A stretch of DNA of 64,000 bases from an uncultured Oscillospiraceae bacterium. Lineage in GTDB: Bacteria; Bacillota; Clostridia; Oscillospirales; Acutalibacteraceae. Numbering within the stretch: the stretch's first letter is position 1; each line of letters begins with the position of its first letter. Under the pieces are notes generated by a model. The model did no database searches, was not told the origin of the DNA, and was given only the letters and a program-made list of their open reading frames with translations. Made by a program: the position numbers and the translations under genes. Shown in pieces: positions 44,295-54,641 of this stretch. The stretch spans positions 20,835-84,834 of the forward strand of contig CASEMN010000010.1 in the NCBI GenBank assembly GCA_949289045.1, read 5' to 3'.

Positions 44295-45512
44295 ATGAAA
44301 TTAAAAAAGATATTTTTAACAATATTTTTGGCGGCTTTTGGTTTAATGGTTTTGAGTTTTTCGTCTTCCGCTTACGAAAAGACTGAACTTAAATTTAACA
44401 GTGACGGAAAGTTTACAATTCTTCTTTTCACTGATATTGAAGAAACTGAACTTCCTATGAGTGATTCCGTTAAGTTATGGAATGCGGCTATTGAAAAAGT
44501 AAAACCGGATCTTATTGTTTATAACGGAGATAATCAAAAAGTCCAGCAGAGTACCGACGCTTTTGAAAACGTGAAACAGGCGATTACCGAGATAACGAAA
44601 CCTGCGTCAGAAAATTCAATTCCCTTTGCGGTAATATTCGGTTCAAACGATGCTAATTGTGGAGTTTCAAAGGATAAACAGCTTGGAATATATAAAAGTA
44701 TATCCGGCTGTCTTAATGGCAGCGAGAATACAAGCTCTTCGGGAAGCGGAGCTTTCAATATAACCATAAAAAGCAGCACTAACGAGAGTGATGCTTTCAG
44801 TCTTTGGTTTTTTGATACATGTACTCCATTAGGTGATGATGATACGCCCTTTAAGCCTTCGGCACAAAAGCAGGCTGAAAGTCAAAATCAATGGTACGAA
44901 AAGAAAAGCGAATTGCTGAAGGAAGAAAATGACGGAAAGCCGCTGCCGTCTCTTGTTTTTCAGCATGAGCCAGTTCCCGAAATATACAATTTACTTAAAA
45001 AAACAGATTCTAAGTCTTCTGATTCCGTAAAAGGACAGGGAGATAACTCTTCAAATTATTACATAAAGTCAGATGAAACGTCAGGTACACTGAACAAAGG
45101 TCCTTATTTTTCGTCTTACATGGATGGCAGATTTGATTTGTGGAAACAGCAGGGCGATGTAATCGGAGCGTTTTTCGGTCATGACCACAGAAACGATATT
45201 GGAGGAACTGTTGACGGCATTTATCTGTCACAGACTTTTAAATCAGGAGTCAGAGGCTACGGAGAAGCGAAGTATTCAGGAGTAAGAGTAATAACTCTCG
45301 ATGAAAACGATACTTCTACGTTTGATACATATTCTCTTTCTTTACCTGATTTAATCGGAATACCCACTAATTTGTTTACGGTGTTCAGAACCTCATATGC
45401 TGTAACTGTAAAAATAGCTGCTTTTGGAGGTATAGGTTCTGCTCTTGTTGTTTTAGCTGTGGCTGCGATTAAGCGGATTTTAACCAGAAGAAAAAATTTA
45501 AATGGATTGTAA
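44295..45512 (+). CDS. Membrane-anchored extracellular metallophosphoesterase
   Basis: This 405-aa protein has a signal peptide (residues 1-26, ending SSSA), a calcineurin-like phosphoesterase domain, and a C-terminal membrane helix (~370-392) followed by a basic KRILTRRK tail. It should be anchored outside the cell by that helix. The metal motifs are TDIEE near residue 46, VYNGDNQ near 77, FGSNDAN near 115, and FGHDHRND near 296. The usual DxH of the first motif is DIE here, a small deviation. Substrates may be nucleotides, phospholipids or envelope phosphoesters. It is a single gene between its own promoter and terminator. Confidence 0.85.
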   Translation: MKLKKIFLTIFLAAFGLMVLSFSSSAYEKTELKFNSDGKFTILLFTDIEETELPMSDSVKLWNAAIEKVKPDLIVYNGDNQKVQQSTDAFENVKQAITEITKPASENSIPFAVIFGSNDANCGVSKDKQLGIYKSISGCLNGSENTSSSGSGAFNITIKSSTNESDAFSLWFFDTCTPLGDDDTPFKPSAQKQAESQNQWYEKKSELLKEENDGKPLPSLVFQHEPVPEIYNLLKKTDSKSSDSVKGQGDNSSNYYIKSDETSGTLNKGPYFSSYMDGRFDLWKQQGDVIGAFFGHDHRNDIGGTVDGIYLSQTFKSGVRGYGEAKYSGVRVITLDENDTSTFDTYSLSLPDLIGIPTNLFTVFRTSYAVTVKIAAFGGIGSALVVLAVAAIKRILTRRKNLNGL

Positions 45513-45519
45513 ATAGCTC

Positions 45520-45553
45520 ATGGATACTGATATAATATCAGTATCCATTTTAC
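45520..45553 (+). terminator. Terminator of the phosphoesterase gene
   Basis: Near-perfect palindrome TGGATACTGAT/ATCAGTATCCA with a very short loop, then TTTTAC. Confidence 0.75.
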
Positions 45554-45579
45554 TTTTCTGATAAAAGCAGGTGATTTTT

Positions 45580-48500
45580 TTGCTGAGATTTATTTTGGGA
45601 CGTGCGGGAAGCGGAAAGACCCATTATATAAGAAATACTTTGGCAAACCTTGCCTTGAACGGCGTAAACGATATTATTCTAATAATTCCGGAGCAGTTTT
45701 CCTTTGAAAGTGAAAAAGCCATGTTGGAGCTGCTCGGAGAAAGCAAAGCGCAAAAAGTTGAAATACTCAGCTTTTCTCGCCTTGCTGATTCCGTTTTCAG
45801 GGAATACGGCGGAGTCAGCGGCGAGACAATAGGCGACGGTGGTAAAGCGGTTTTAATGAGCCTTGCCCTTGAAAGCGTAAGTGATAAACTTACTTTGTAT
45901 AGAAAACACAGCAAAAACACCGCTGTAATTGCAGATTTTTTAAATCTTCGCAGGGAGTTTAAAAAGGGCAGCGTTACAACCGATATGCTCATGGCAGCTT
46001 CCGAAGGTATGGAAAAATCGCTCCTGAAAGCTAAAACCGAAGAGATGTCTCTCGTTTTTGCCGCATACGACGCACTTTTAAAGCTGAATTTTTTAGATGA
46101 AGATGATGTGCTCACCCGTATGTGTGATACTCTCGATACCCATAACTTTTTTGCCGGGAAAACCGTTGCAATAGACTCATTTAAGGGCTTTACGGCTCAG
46201 GAAATGCGAGTAATAGAAAAAATCATCGCCCAAAGCGACGACTGCTATATCAGTCTTTGCTGCGATACTTTAAACGATGATAAAAACGGCGCCGGTACCT
46301 TTTCTCTTATTCAGAGAACCAGTATGAAAATCAGGGAAATTGCGAAAAAGAGCGGCAAAAAAATTGCAGTTCCCGTTGTTTTAAGTGAGGGGAAAAGATT
46401 TAAGGATGAAGCTCTTTCTGCTTTGGAAAAAGGCATTTATGAACCCTCATCACTTTCTTACAGCGGAGACGGAAAAAATATATGTGTCTGCCGCTGCCGT
46501 GATATTCACGATGAGTGTGATTATGTTGCCTGTGAAATAAAGCGGCTTATGAGGGAAGAAAACTTCCGCTGCCGTGATATTGCAGTTGTTGCAAGAGATA
46601 TTAATTTATACAAAGCGGAGCTCCAGGGGGCTTTTGAAAGATATTCGGTACCATTTTACCGTGACGACAGAAAGCCCATATCCTCACAGCCGCTGGTTGC
46701 CCTTGTAAGAAATATTCTTGACTGTGCCAACAGCAGTTTTTCTACTTCAAGTATTATTAATGTCTTAAAAACAGGACTTGCAGGATTTTCTCCTTCTGAA
46801 ACGGGAGAACTGGAAAATTATGTGCTGATGTGGAGCATCAGCGGGAAAAGATGGCTTTACGACTTTACACAAAATCCCTTTGGACTTACTGAAGATACAA
46901 CAGATAAATCAGAAAAAGAACTTGAAAAAATAAATAGCCTGAGAAAGCGGATTGCAGTGCCTGTGGGAAAATTTGCAGAGCAAGCGAAAAAAGGCGGCGG
47001 TGAGAACATCTCCAAGGCCATATATGATTTCCTTATGAAAATCAAAGCGGGAGAGCACTTAAAGGAATATGCAAAAGAGCTTGAAGCTGACGGTGAAACG
47101 GCTCTTGCCGCAGAGCAGGGAAGAATATGGGATATGCTTATGGGTGTCCTTAACGAATGTGCAGTTACCATGGGCGAAAATCCCGTTACATTAAAGCGTT
47201 ACAGCGAGCTGTTTGAAATTATGCTTGCCTCCTGCGATATGGGAAGTCTGCCACAGGGACTCGATGTGGTAAATGCCGGCAGCGCCGACAGAATAAGAAT
47301 GGATTCTCCAAGAGCGGTATTTGTAATGGGAGCCTGTGACGGAGTATTTCCCTTGCAGATAACCTCTTCGGGACTTCTCACCGATGCTGACAGAAGAGTC
47401 CTTTTAAACCTCGGTATGGAGATTTCGGAGCCAGGTGAATACAAAGCTGTGGATGAGCAGTTTTTGGCTTATAACACCGTCTGTTCGGCTCGTGAAAAGC
47501 TTTATGTAACCTGTGCTGACAAGCTGTCTGACGGTACAGCTGCGTCTCAGTCCTCAATTATTACCGAAATTCAGCGCATAGTACCAAACTGCATTAAAAC
47601 CGACACATCACTTCGCAACGAAATAGAAAAAATAGAGAGTGTCCGTTCCGCTTTTGAGCTTTACCCCGACGCTTTTAAAAAACAGGATGAGTTTTCCCAG
47701 ACTCTTAAAGAATTTCTTTCTCAAAGGGATGAGTATTCGCAGAAACTTAAAGGAGTAAAGCGTGCGGTAGAGAATAAACCAGCGGAATTTGAAAATCCGG
47801 AAATATCGAAAAAGCTTTTTGGAGAAAATATGTATTTCTCCGCTTCTGCTATAGAAAGCTTTTATTCCTGCCGTTTTAAATATTTCTGTCAGCGCGGGCT
47901 GCGCCTTTCGGAAGATAAAAAAGCAGAGCTTGACCCCATGAGCAGAGGTACGGTAATACACTATGTTCTTGAAAACCTACTTAAAAAATATCCTGGCAAA
48001 GCTTTATCAGAGCTAAGTGAAAAAGAGAGAGAAGAAGAGGTAACAAAGCTTTTAGAAGAATACCTTTCAATGCATATGGGCGGCGAAGAAGAAAAGACAA
48101 GCCGTTTTCTCTTCCTCTATCGTCAGCTCAAAAGAGTTCTTGTCTCAGTTGTTGAGAGGATAGCAGAAGAATATCTTGTGTGCAAATTTATGCCTGTTGA
48201 TTTTGAGCTTAAAATGGATAAAGACGGTGACATACCGCCATATGAGCTTAAACTTAAAGATGGAGGGAAAATAGTAATCCGCGGCAGTGTTGACCGTGTT
48301 GACCTTATGGAAGAGAACGGTGTTTCATACATAAGGGTTGTGGATTATAAATCCGGCGGCAAAAAATTTGCTCTTTCCGACGTCTTGCAGGGACTAAATA
48401 TGCAGATGCTCATTTATCTTATGAATATAGCTAAAAACGGCTCTGAAAGGTACGGCGAAATAGTGCCATCAGGAGTTCTCTATATGAGTGCCGCCCTTCC

Positions 48501-48945
48501 CTCTGAAAGCGCCGCTTCAAGAGATGATGAAAAAGCGCTTGAGGAAAAGCGAGACAGTGTTTACCGCATGAACGGTATTGTTTTAAGAGATATGAAAGTA
48601 ATTCAGGGCATGGAAGAGAATATGGCAGGACGCTTTATTGATGTTAAATATAATTCCAAAAACGAGCTTACGGGAACTCTCATTACCCTTGAGGAAATGG
48701 GCAAGCTCTTTAACAAAATGGATAAAATCATTGAGGATATGGCTGAATATCTCCATGAGGGAAAAGTTGAGGCTCTTCCCAGTGAGGGAGCAAACTATAA
48801 AAATATATGTCAGTGGTGCAGCTATTCCTATGTATGCGGAAGAGAAAAGGATTCGCCTGTAAGAAATCTTGCAAAGTTTTCAAATGATGATGCCCTTAAA
48901 GAGCTTAGAAAGGAGGCAAAAGAGGATGAGCAGAAACTGGACTGA
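45580..48945 (+). CDS. addB: Helicase-exonuclease subunit AddB
   Basis: This protein is 1,121 aa from TTG at 45580, five bases after AGGTGA; a GTG three codons earlier overlaps that site. AddB has an N-terminal Walker A (GRAGSGKTHYI), a superfamily 1-like core, and a C-terminal RecB-type nuclease with VVDYKSGGKKF near residue 920. Cys in YSCRFKYFC and the later CQWCSYSYVC supply the four ligands of the iron-sulphur cluster. With AddA it resects double-strand breaks and stops at Chi. It overlaps addA by 20 bases. All key motifs are present and the length is normal. Confidence 0.95.
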   Translation: MLRFILGRAGSGKTHYIRNTLANLALNGVNDIILIIPEQFSFESEKAMLELLGESKAQKVEILSFSRLADSVFREYGGVSGETIGDGGKAVLMSLALESVSDKLTLYRKHSKNTAVIADFLNLRREFKKGSVTTDMLMAASEGMEKSLLKAKTEEMSLVFAAYDALLKLNFLDEDDVLTRMCDTLDTHNFFAGKTVAIDSFKGFTAQEMRVIEKIIAQSDDCYISLCCDTLNDDKNGAGTFSLIQRTSMKIREIAKKSGKKIAVPVVLSEGKRFKDEALSALEKGIYEPSSLSYSGDGKNICVCRCRDIHDECDYVACEIKRLMREENFRCRDIAVVARDINLYKAELQGAFERYSVPFYRDDRKPISSQPLVALVRNILDCANSSFSTSSIINVLKTGLAGFSPSETGELENYVLMWSISGKRWLYDFTQNPFGLTEDTTDKSEKELEKINSLRKRIAVPVGKFAEQAKKGGGENISKAIYDFLMKIKAGEHLKEYAKELEADGETALAAEQGRIWDMLMGVLNECAVTMGENPVTLKRYSELFEIMLASCDMGSLPQGLDVVNAGSADRIRMDSPRAVFVMGACDGVFPLQITSSGLLTDADRRVLLNLGMEISEPGEYKAVDEQFLAYNTVCSAREKLYVTCADKLSDGTAASQSSIITEIQRIVPNCIKTDTSLRNEIEKIESVRSAFELYPDAFKKQDEFSQTLKEFLSQRDEYSQKLKGVKRAVENKPAEFENPEISKKLFGENMYFSASAIESFYSCRFKYFCQRGLRLSEDKKAELDPMSRGTVIHYVLENLLKKYPGKALSELSEKEREEEVTKLLEEYLSMHMGGEEEKTSRFLFLYRQLKRVLVSVVERIAEEYLVCKFMPVDFELKMDKDGDIPPYELKLKDGGKIVIRGSVDRVDLMEENGVSYIRVVDYKSGGKKFALSDVLQGLNMQMLIYLMNIAKNGSERYGEIVPSGVLYMSAALPSESAASRDDEKALEEKRDSVYRMNGIVLRDMKVIQGMEENMAGRFIDVKYNSKNELTGTLITLEEMGKLFNKMDKIIEDMAEYLHEGKVEALPSEGANYKNICQWCSYSYVCGREKDSPVRNLAKFSNDDALKELRKEAKEDEQKLD

Positions 48946-51900
48946 TGCCCAGAAGGCGGCAATTGATGCAAGAGGCGGAACAGTGCTGGTTTCCGCTGCG
49001 GCAGGTTCCGGAAAAACTGCAGTACTGGTTGAAAGGGTTATTTCAAGACTTACGGGAGAAAATCCTTGCAGTGCCGACAGCCTTTTAATAGTGACCTTTA
49101 CAAAAGCGGCGGCTAATGAGATGCGTTCGAGAATAAGCGCAGCTATTGAAAGCCGTCTTGCCGAAGATCCTGCAAATCAGCTTCTTTTAAGGCAGAAGCT
49201 TCTTCTTCACAGTGCAAAAATTTGTACAATAGACAGCTTCTGCGGAGATTTTGTAAGAGAAAACTTTCACGCTGCAGGAGTGTCTCCCGATTACAGAATA
49301 CTCGATTCCAGCGAAAGCGGAATTATAGGAAATTCAATTCTTGCCGATATCTTTGAGGAGCAGTATGCTTCCGGGAATACCGACTTTGAAAATCTTAATC
49401 TGCTTTTCGGAAAAAACGGAAACGATGAAGCTTTGGCAAATCAGATACTTAAAATTTACAATTATGTCTGCGCCTGTGCATTTCCTGAAAAATGGTATGA
49501 GGATATTTTAAGTTTATATAATCCTGACTGTGAGATAGATAACCATCCGTGGATTTGTGAGATTCTCAGAAAAGTAAAAGAGACCGCTGATTATTGCCGT
49601 AAAATAATAAATAATTCTCTTTCTCTTATGGAGGGCGATGACCTATACGATAAATATTCCCTGTCTCATTTTACTGTTTTGTCCTATCTTCAAAAAATAG
49701 AAGAATCCTGCGATAAGGGATGGGACGAAACTCTGAAAATAATAAAGGCGTTTAAAGCTCCGTCCATAGGAAGAGCTCCTACGGGATATGACGGACCATT
49801 AAAGGAAAGGGTTTCCGTAAACTATAAAGCCGTTAAGGATTTAATAGGCGGTCTTATAAAATATATGCCCGTTACTGCCCAAGAGTTTAAGGAAGATCTT
49901 GCCGCACAGCGTCCCTTTGCTAAGCTTCTTATATCTCTGACAAAAGATTATGCCAATCGTTTATTCCTTGCTAAGAAAGAAAAGGAAGCCTATGATTTCA
50001 GCGATATCGAGCATCTTGCCATAAAGCTTTTAGTTGAGGAAAAGAATGGCGAAATATGCAAAACTCAGCTGGCGGAAGAGTACGGGAATAAATTTACTGA
50101 GATAATGCTCGATGAGTACCAGGATACAAACAGTGCTCAAGATATGATTTTCAGAGCTATTTCTAAAAATGGAGAAAACCTCTTTATGGTTGGTGACGTA
50201 AAGCAGAGTATTTACCGTTTTAGGCAGGCAATGCCCGAAATATTCATAAACCTTAAAGAAAAATTTACCCCTTATAACGGTAAAGATTATCCCGCTAAAA
50301 TTATCCTGGACAGAAACTTTAGAAGCAGAGCGGGTGTTACCGAAAGCATAAATCTTGTTTTCAAAAAGCTTATGAGCCGTGAGGCAGGAGAGCTTGATTA
50401 CGGCGAGGAAGAATCCCTGAAAGCGGGAGCGGAATATCCCGAAACCGATAACGCCCAGTGCGAGCTGCACCTTTTGGAGCGAAAGGGCAGGGCGAGCACT
50501 GCGCCTATGGAGGCTGAATATATAGCCGAATACATAAAAGATGCCGTAGAAAAGGGAGAAACCTATGTAACTGAAAAAGGTGTTATCCGCAAGGCAAGAT
50601 ACGGAGATTTCTGCATTTTAATGAGAAGCACCAAAAAGAATGGAGCTGTTTACAGCGAGCGTCTGAAAAATAAAGGAATCCCCGTTTACGTTGACCTGAA
50701 AGGCGGGCTTTTTGAAACACGCGAGGTAGCAGATGTAGTATCATATTTAAAGGCAATAGATAACCCTGTAAAGGATATTCCTCTCGCAGCGGTTATGATG
50801 TCTCCAATTTACGGATTTACTCCCGATGAGATGGCGGAAATCAGAATGACAGAAAAATATGCTCCTCTTTATACAGCGGTGCTGAAAGCCTCAGAAGCGG
50901 GATTTAAAAAAGCACAGGAGTTTACCTCCGATCTTAGAAAATTCCGCCGTCTTGCCGCCGCTTCTCCGTCAGACGATTTAATCAGAACAATCCTCGAAAC
51001 CACCGGATACATGACTGCCGTAAAAGCCATAAGCGGCGGAGAACAAAGGTGTGCAAATCTCTTAATGCTCATTTCCTATGCGGAAAAATTTGAAAAGTCA
51101 GGATATAAGGGCGTATCGGGCTTTGTAAGATTTATAGAATCCATTAAGGAAAGCGATTCCGATTTTTCAGCTGCGTCCACAATTTCTGAAAATGCCGATG
51201 TAGTAAGGATTATGACAATCCACGGCAGTAAAGGTTTGGAATTCCCTATATGTATTCTTGCAAACTGCGGCGCTGCATTCGGCGGAAACAATTCTGATCC
51301 TGTGGTTTTAAGTTCTGCTTTAGGAATTGGAATGAAAATGCGAGACTCACAAAGAGGAATGATTTTTGACACTGCCGGATATGAGGCAGTGCGTCTTGCC
51401 AATAAACGTGCCGATGTAGCTGAGGAGATGAGGGTGCTCTATGTCGCAATGACAAGAGCTAAAGAAAAGCTTGTAATTACGGGAACTGTATCAAATATAG
51501 AAAAAGCGGTTTTGTCGGCCACCGTTTCAGGAGAAAGTGAAGCGAAGCTTCCCGTTCAGGGCGTTATTAACTCAGGAAACTTTTTAAGCTGGATTATCCC
51601 GCCTTTGGCATTTCATCCGGACTGCGGCGAATTACGCAAAATGGCATGTTTTTCAAACAGGTGTATTGATTCCGATTTTTCCGTAAAGCTCTTTACATCC
51701 TATGAGAGCGAAGAAGCCGATGAACAGACGGAACAGGAAGAAGAGTGCGCAGGCGTATCCTCCAAAATAATGGAAGAGATTAAAAAGCGTGCCGAATATG
51801 AGTATCCCTTTGAAGCGCTGTCAAAAGTCGCTGTAAAGCTTTCTGCTTCTCATCTTGAAGAGGAAAAGCCGGACTATGATTTTTTCTGCTCTTCGCGTCC

Positions 51901-52438
51901 CGCTTTTCTTGAGAAAAAGGGTCTTACTCCCGCACAGAAGGGAACTGCGACACATAAATTTATGCAGTTCTGCAATTTTGAAAGGGCTAAGGAAAATGTT
52001 TCTGAGGAAATACTGCGGCTTAAATCGAGAGGATATTTAAGTGAAGCGGAAAGCGAAGCAGTTGAGACCGAAAAGATTGAGAAATTCTTTGAGGGGAATC
52101 TTGCGAAGCGTATTTTTGATTCCGATACTCTTATGCGAGAATATAAGTTTGTAACTGAGGTAAGTGCAGGAGAATATAACCCCGAACTTTCCCAAAATCT
52201 GAAAGATGAGAAAATTGTTATTCAGGGAATTGCTGACTGTGTGTTTGTTGAAAATGGCAAAGGGGTTTTGGTTGACTATAAAACCGATAGGATTTCTTCG
52301 CCCAAAAAACTTATAGAGCTTTATAGAAATCAGCTGAAAGTTTATAAGCGGGCGATTGAAAAAAGCCTCGAGACTCCTGTAAAGGAAGTACTTCTTTACT
52401 CATTCCATTTAGGCAGGGAGATAGAAGTAAATATATAA
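48926..52438 (+). CDS. addA: ATP-dependent helicase/nuclease subunit AddA
   Basis: This protein is 1,170 aa from the ATG with AAAGGAGG upstream inside addB. It is a UvrD-like superfamily 1 helicase: Walker A SAAAGSGKTAVLVERV near residue 22, DEYQDTN (motif II) near 395, GDVKQSIYRFR (III) near 428, MTIHGSKGLEFP (V) near 765 and YVAMTRAKEKL (VI) near 845. A C-terminal nuclease follows with DCVF and VDYKTDR near 1,120. It supplies the motor and one of the two nuclease sites of AddAB for break repair. No clear terminator follows; the ~60 bases before the L31 promoter are AT-rich. Confidence 0.95.
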   Translation: MSRNWTDAQKAAIDARGGTVLVSAAAGSGKTAVLVERVISRLTGENPCSADSLLIVTFTKAAANEMRSRISAAIESRLAEDPANQLLLRQKLLLHSAKICTIDSFCGDFVRENFHAAGVSPDYRILDSSESGIIGNSILADIFEEQYASGNTDFENLNLLFGKNGNDEALANQILKIYNYVCACAFPEKWYEDILSLYNPDCEIDNHPWICEILRKVKETADYCRKIINNSLSLMEGDDLYDKYSLSHFTVLSYLQKIEESCDKGWDETLKIIKAFKAPSIGRAPTGYDGPLKERVSVNYKAVKDLIGGLIKYMPVTAQEFKEDLAAQRPFAKLLISLTKDYANRLFLAKKEKEAYDFSDIEHLAIKLLVEEKNGEICKTQLAEEYGNKFTEIMLDEYQDTNSAQDMIFRAISKNGENLFMVGDVKQSIYRFRQAMPEIFINLKEKFTPYNGKDYPAKIILDRNFRSRAGVTESINLVFKKLMSREAGELDYGEEESLKAGAEYPETDNAQCELHLLERKGRASTAPMEAEYIAEYIKDAVEKGETYVTEKGVIRKARYGDFCILMRSTKKNGAVYSERLKNKGIPVYVDLKGGLFETREVADVVSYLKAIDNPVKDIPLAAVMMSPIYGFTPDEMAEIRMTEKYAPLYTAVLKASEAGFKKAQEFTSDLRKFRRLAAASPSDDLIRTILETTGYMTAVKAISGGEQRCANLLMLISYAEKFEKSGYKGVSGFVRFIESIKESDSDFSAASTISENADVVRIMTIHGSKGLEFPICILANCGAAFGGNNSDPVVLSSALGIGMKMRDSQRGMIFDTAGYEAVRLANKRADVAEEMRVLYVAMTRAKEKLVITGTVSNIEKAVLSATVSGESEAKLPVQGVINSGNFLSWIIPPLAFHPDCGELRKMACFSNRCIDSDFSVKLFTSYESEEADEQTEQEEECAGVSSKIMEEIKKRAEYEYPFEALSKVAVKLSASHLEEEKPDYDFFCSSRPAFLEKKGLTPAQKGTATHKFMQFCNFERAKENVSEEILRLKSRGYLSEAESEAVETEKIEKFFEGNLAKRIFDSDTLMREYKFVTEVSAGEYNPELSQNLKDEKIVIQGIADCVFVENGKGVLVDYKTDRISSPKKLIELYRNQLKVYKRAIEKSLETPVKEVLLYSFHLGREIEVNI

Positions 52439-52504
52439 TTTAATTGCTTTTGAGAGTAAAAAATTTAATTTTTAAATAAATTTAATTTATTTGTCAAATA
52501 GCAG

Positions 52505-52533
52505 TTGCATTTTTATTTAGGTTGTGATAAAAT
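52505..52533 (+). promoter_or_regulatory. Sigma-A promoter of rpmE
   Basis: TTGCAT, a 17-nt spacer and TAAAAT with a preceding TG, 52 bases before the ATG. Confidence 0.75.
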
Positions 52534-52585
52534 TCTATAACGATATATGTGCAATTTAGTGTGCAGTCGAAAGAGGTGACATACA

Positions 52586-52789
52586 ATGAAAAAAGGAATT
52601 CATCCCGATTATCAGCCCACAGAAATAAAGTGTGCATGCGGCGAAGTTATTGCAACATCTTCCACAAAGCAGAATATGCGTGTAGATATTTGCTCAAAGT
52701 GCCATCCGTTCTTCACCGGCAAGCAGAAGCTTGTTGACACAGGCGGACGTGTTGACCGCTTCAATAAGCGTTATAACACTGGCAAATAA
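52586..52789 (+). CDS. rpmE: 50S ribosomal protein L31, zinc-binding type
   Basis: This 67-aa protein is the C+ form of L31. The opening [10 protein letters not shown] is typical, and Cys16, Cys18, Cys36 and Cys39 (KCACGE and CSKC) form the zinc site. The end [14 protein letters not shown] binds rRNA. A ribosome site AAAGAGGTGA precedes the ATG. The zinc form is normally used when zinc is plentiful; no C- paralogue is seen in the window. It has its own promoter and a hairpin terminator. Confidence 0.97.
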   Translation: MKKGIHPDYQPTEIKCACGEVIATSSTKQNMRVDICSKCHPFFTGKQKLVDTGGRVDRFNKRYNTGK

Positions 52790-52803
52790 GACAGTCGAAA
52801 AAC

Positions 52804-52836
52804 AAGGCGGTGCAAAAGAGCATCGCCTTATTTTTT
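52804..52836 (+). terminator. Terminator of rpmE
   Basis: Arms AAGGCGGTGC and GCATCGCCTT (one G-T pair), then ATTTTTT. Confidence 0.82.
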
Positions 52837-52862
52837 GCCACTTTATTTCGGACGGTGGAAAA

Positions 52863-53483
52863 ATGGATAGTTATAAAACGGTAGCTTCAAGAGGAAGCGA
52901 TGAATTTATAGTTAAAAAGTCAAGGTTTATCGGCCATGTGTGTCCCGTAAAAACACCAGAGGAAGCGATAGAATTTATAAATGAGATGAAATCTCAGCAC
53001 CGTGAGGCAACTCACAATGTGTATGCCTACTCTTTAAGGCAGGGACAGCTTCGCCGTTATTCCGATGACGGAGAACCGCAGGGAACAGCCGGTATGCCGG
53101 TGCTTGACGTTATCTTAAAGGAAAATCTTGTGGATGTGGCAGTAGTTGTGACAAGATATTTCGGTGGTATACTGCTTGGAACCGGAGGACTCGTTAGAGC
53201 ATATTCCCATGGTTCGAAAATAGCCCTTGAGAGCGGCGAAATAATAACAATGGCCATGTGTACTTTGGGTGAAGTTCGCTGTGACTACAATTTTTACGGA
53301 CGACTTGCAGCACTTCTTCCCGAAAAAGAGGCTATTGTAGAGGATACGATTTTTGAAAGCGATGTTCTTGTAAAGTTCAGAATTTCTGAGGATAAATTTG
53401 AAGGACTTAATGCCGCCGTTATTGATTTAAGTAACGGACGCTTTCACTGCGATGAAAAAGAAAAAATTTTTTGCAGACTTTAA
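52863..53483 (+). CDS. YigZ/IMPACT family protein
   Basis: This protein is 206 aa from the ATG. A longer frame to 52731 runs back into rpmE and its terminator and is rejected. The N-terminal domain (residues 1-120) has the UPF0029/IMPACT motifs: KKSRFIGH, HNVYAYSL, SDDGEPQGTAG and VVTRYFGGILLGTGGLVRAY, a 20-residue signature near 95. The C-terminal domain is DUF1949-like. Bacterial members are linked to translation or proline-peptide processing, but the role is unsettled. A weak GGTGG site lies before the ATG. It is probably a single gene. Confidence 0.9.
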   Translation: MDSYKTVASRGSDEFIVKKSRFIGHVCPVKTPEEAIEFINEMKSQHREATHNVYAYSLRQGQLRRYSDDGEPQGTAGMPVLDVILKENLVDVAVVVTRYFGGILLGTGGLVRAYSHGSKIALESGEIITMAMCTLGEVRCDYNFYGRLAALLPEKEAIVEDTIFESDVLVKFRISEDKFEGLNAAVIDLSNGRFHCDEKEKIFCRL

Positions 53484-53587
53484 AATTAAATAAAGGGAAA
53501 AGAGCGATTTTTGCGTATATATTAAACGAACCGAAAAAATTAGGTACAGCTTTTGTGCAGTTATGTGCTTTTTGGGAGGTATAGGCA

Positions 53588-54586
53588 ATGAACGTAAGGG
53601 AAAAGACTCTCGAAATTGAGGAAAGAACTCTTTCGCCTTACGGAATGCTGTGTCAAAACACAAAAGGACGGGTAAGGCCGGAGGAAGAGTGTCCGGTAAG
53701 AACTGCTTACCAACGTGACAGGGACAGGATTATTCACTGTAACGCCTTTTTGCGTTTAAAGCAAAAAACACAGGTTTTTCTTTCTCCCGTAGGAGATCAC
53801 TATCGTACAAGGCTTACACATACCTTTGAGGTTTCACAAATAGCTCGAACAATTGCAAGAGGACTCAGGCTCAACGAGGATTTAACCGAGGCTATCTCCT
53901 TAGGCCATGATTTAGGTCATACGCCTTTCGGCCACGCAGGAGAACGTGCTCTCAATGAGATTTTTCCCGGTGGCTTCAAGCATTACAAACAAAGTCTACG
54001 TGTTGTAGATGTTATAGAAAAAAACGGCAAAGGACTTAATCTTACATATGAAGTGAGAAACGGAATAGTTTGCCATACAACTGGCACTGAGGCATCAACT
54101 CTTGAGGGCAGAGTGGTAAAGCTTGCCGATAAAATCGCCTATATTAATCACGATATAGAGGACGCTGTCAGAGCTGGAGTAATGAAGGAAACCGATATTC
54201 CCGAAGAAATTTTAAAAGTGCTTGGACGTTCAAAGTCTGATAGAATTAATACGCTTGTTATATCTGTTATAGAAAACAGCGGTAGAGATATAACACTCGA
54301 TATGGATACTGAAATTGCTTTTGAAAAGCTTCACTCCTTTATGTTTGCAAACGTTTACACTAACCCCATATGCAAAAGCGAAGAGAGTAAAGCTATGGAT
54401 ACGATAAAAAGACTGTATGAATATTTCACTGCAAATCCTGAGACTCTTCCCGGTGAATACGCTGTTATAAGAGACAGGGACGGTGCAGAACGTGCGGCTT
54501 GTGATTATATAGCAGGAATGACCGATCACTATGCAGTCAAAACCTATACCAATCTGTTTGTTCCCAATTCATGGACAATGCTGTAA
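53588..54586 (+). CDS. dgt: Deoxyguanosinetriphosphate triphosphohydrolase-like protein
   Basis: This 332-aa HD-domain protein splits dNTPs to the nucleoside and triphosphate, or acts on related nucleotides. The metal ligands are in RLTHTFEVSQIA near residue 75, SLGHDLGHTPFGH near 102 and ADKIAYINHD near 188. TGGGAGGT precedes the ATG. It is first in an operon with dnaG and rpoD, an order known from other Firmicutes where dgt takes the place of rpsU in the macromolecular synthesis operon. It has the normal length of the short, 330-aa class. Confidence 0.92.
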   Translation: MNVREKTLEIEERTLSPYGMLCQNTKGRVRPEEECPVRTAYQRDRDRIIHCNAFLRLKQKTQVFLSPVGDHYRTRLTHTFEVSQIARTIARGLRLNEDLTEAISLGHDLGHTPFGHAGERALNEIFPGGFKHYKQSLRVVDVIEKNGKGLNLTYEVRNGIVCHTTGTEASTLEGRVVKLADKIAYINHDIEDAVRAGVMKETDIPEEILKVLGRSKSDRINTLVISVIENSGRDITLDMDTEIAFEKLHSFMFANVYTNPICKSEESKAMDTIKRLYEYFTANPETLPGEYAVIRDRDGAERAACDYIAGMTDHYAVKTYTNLFVPNSWTML

Positions 54587-54641
54587 AGGTATAATTGAAA
54601 GTCAATAAGGATAATATTTAAAGGCGAAAGGAGGCGGAGAG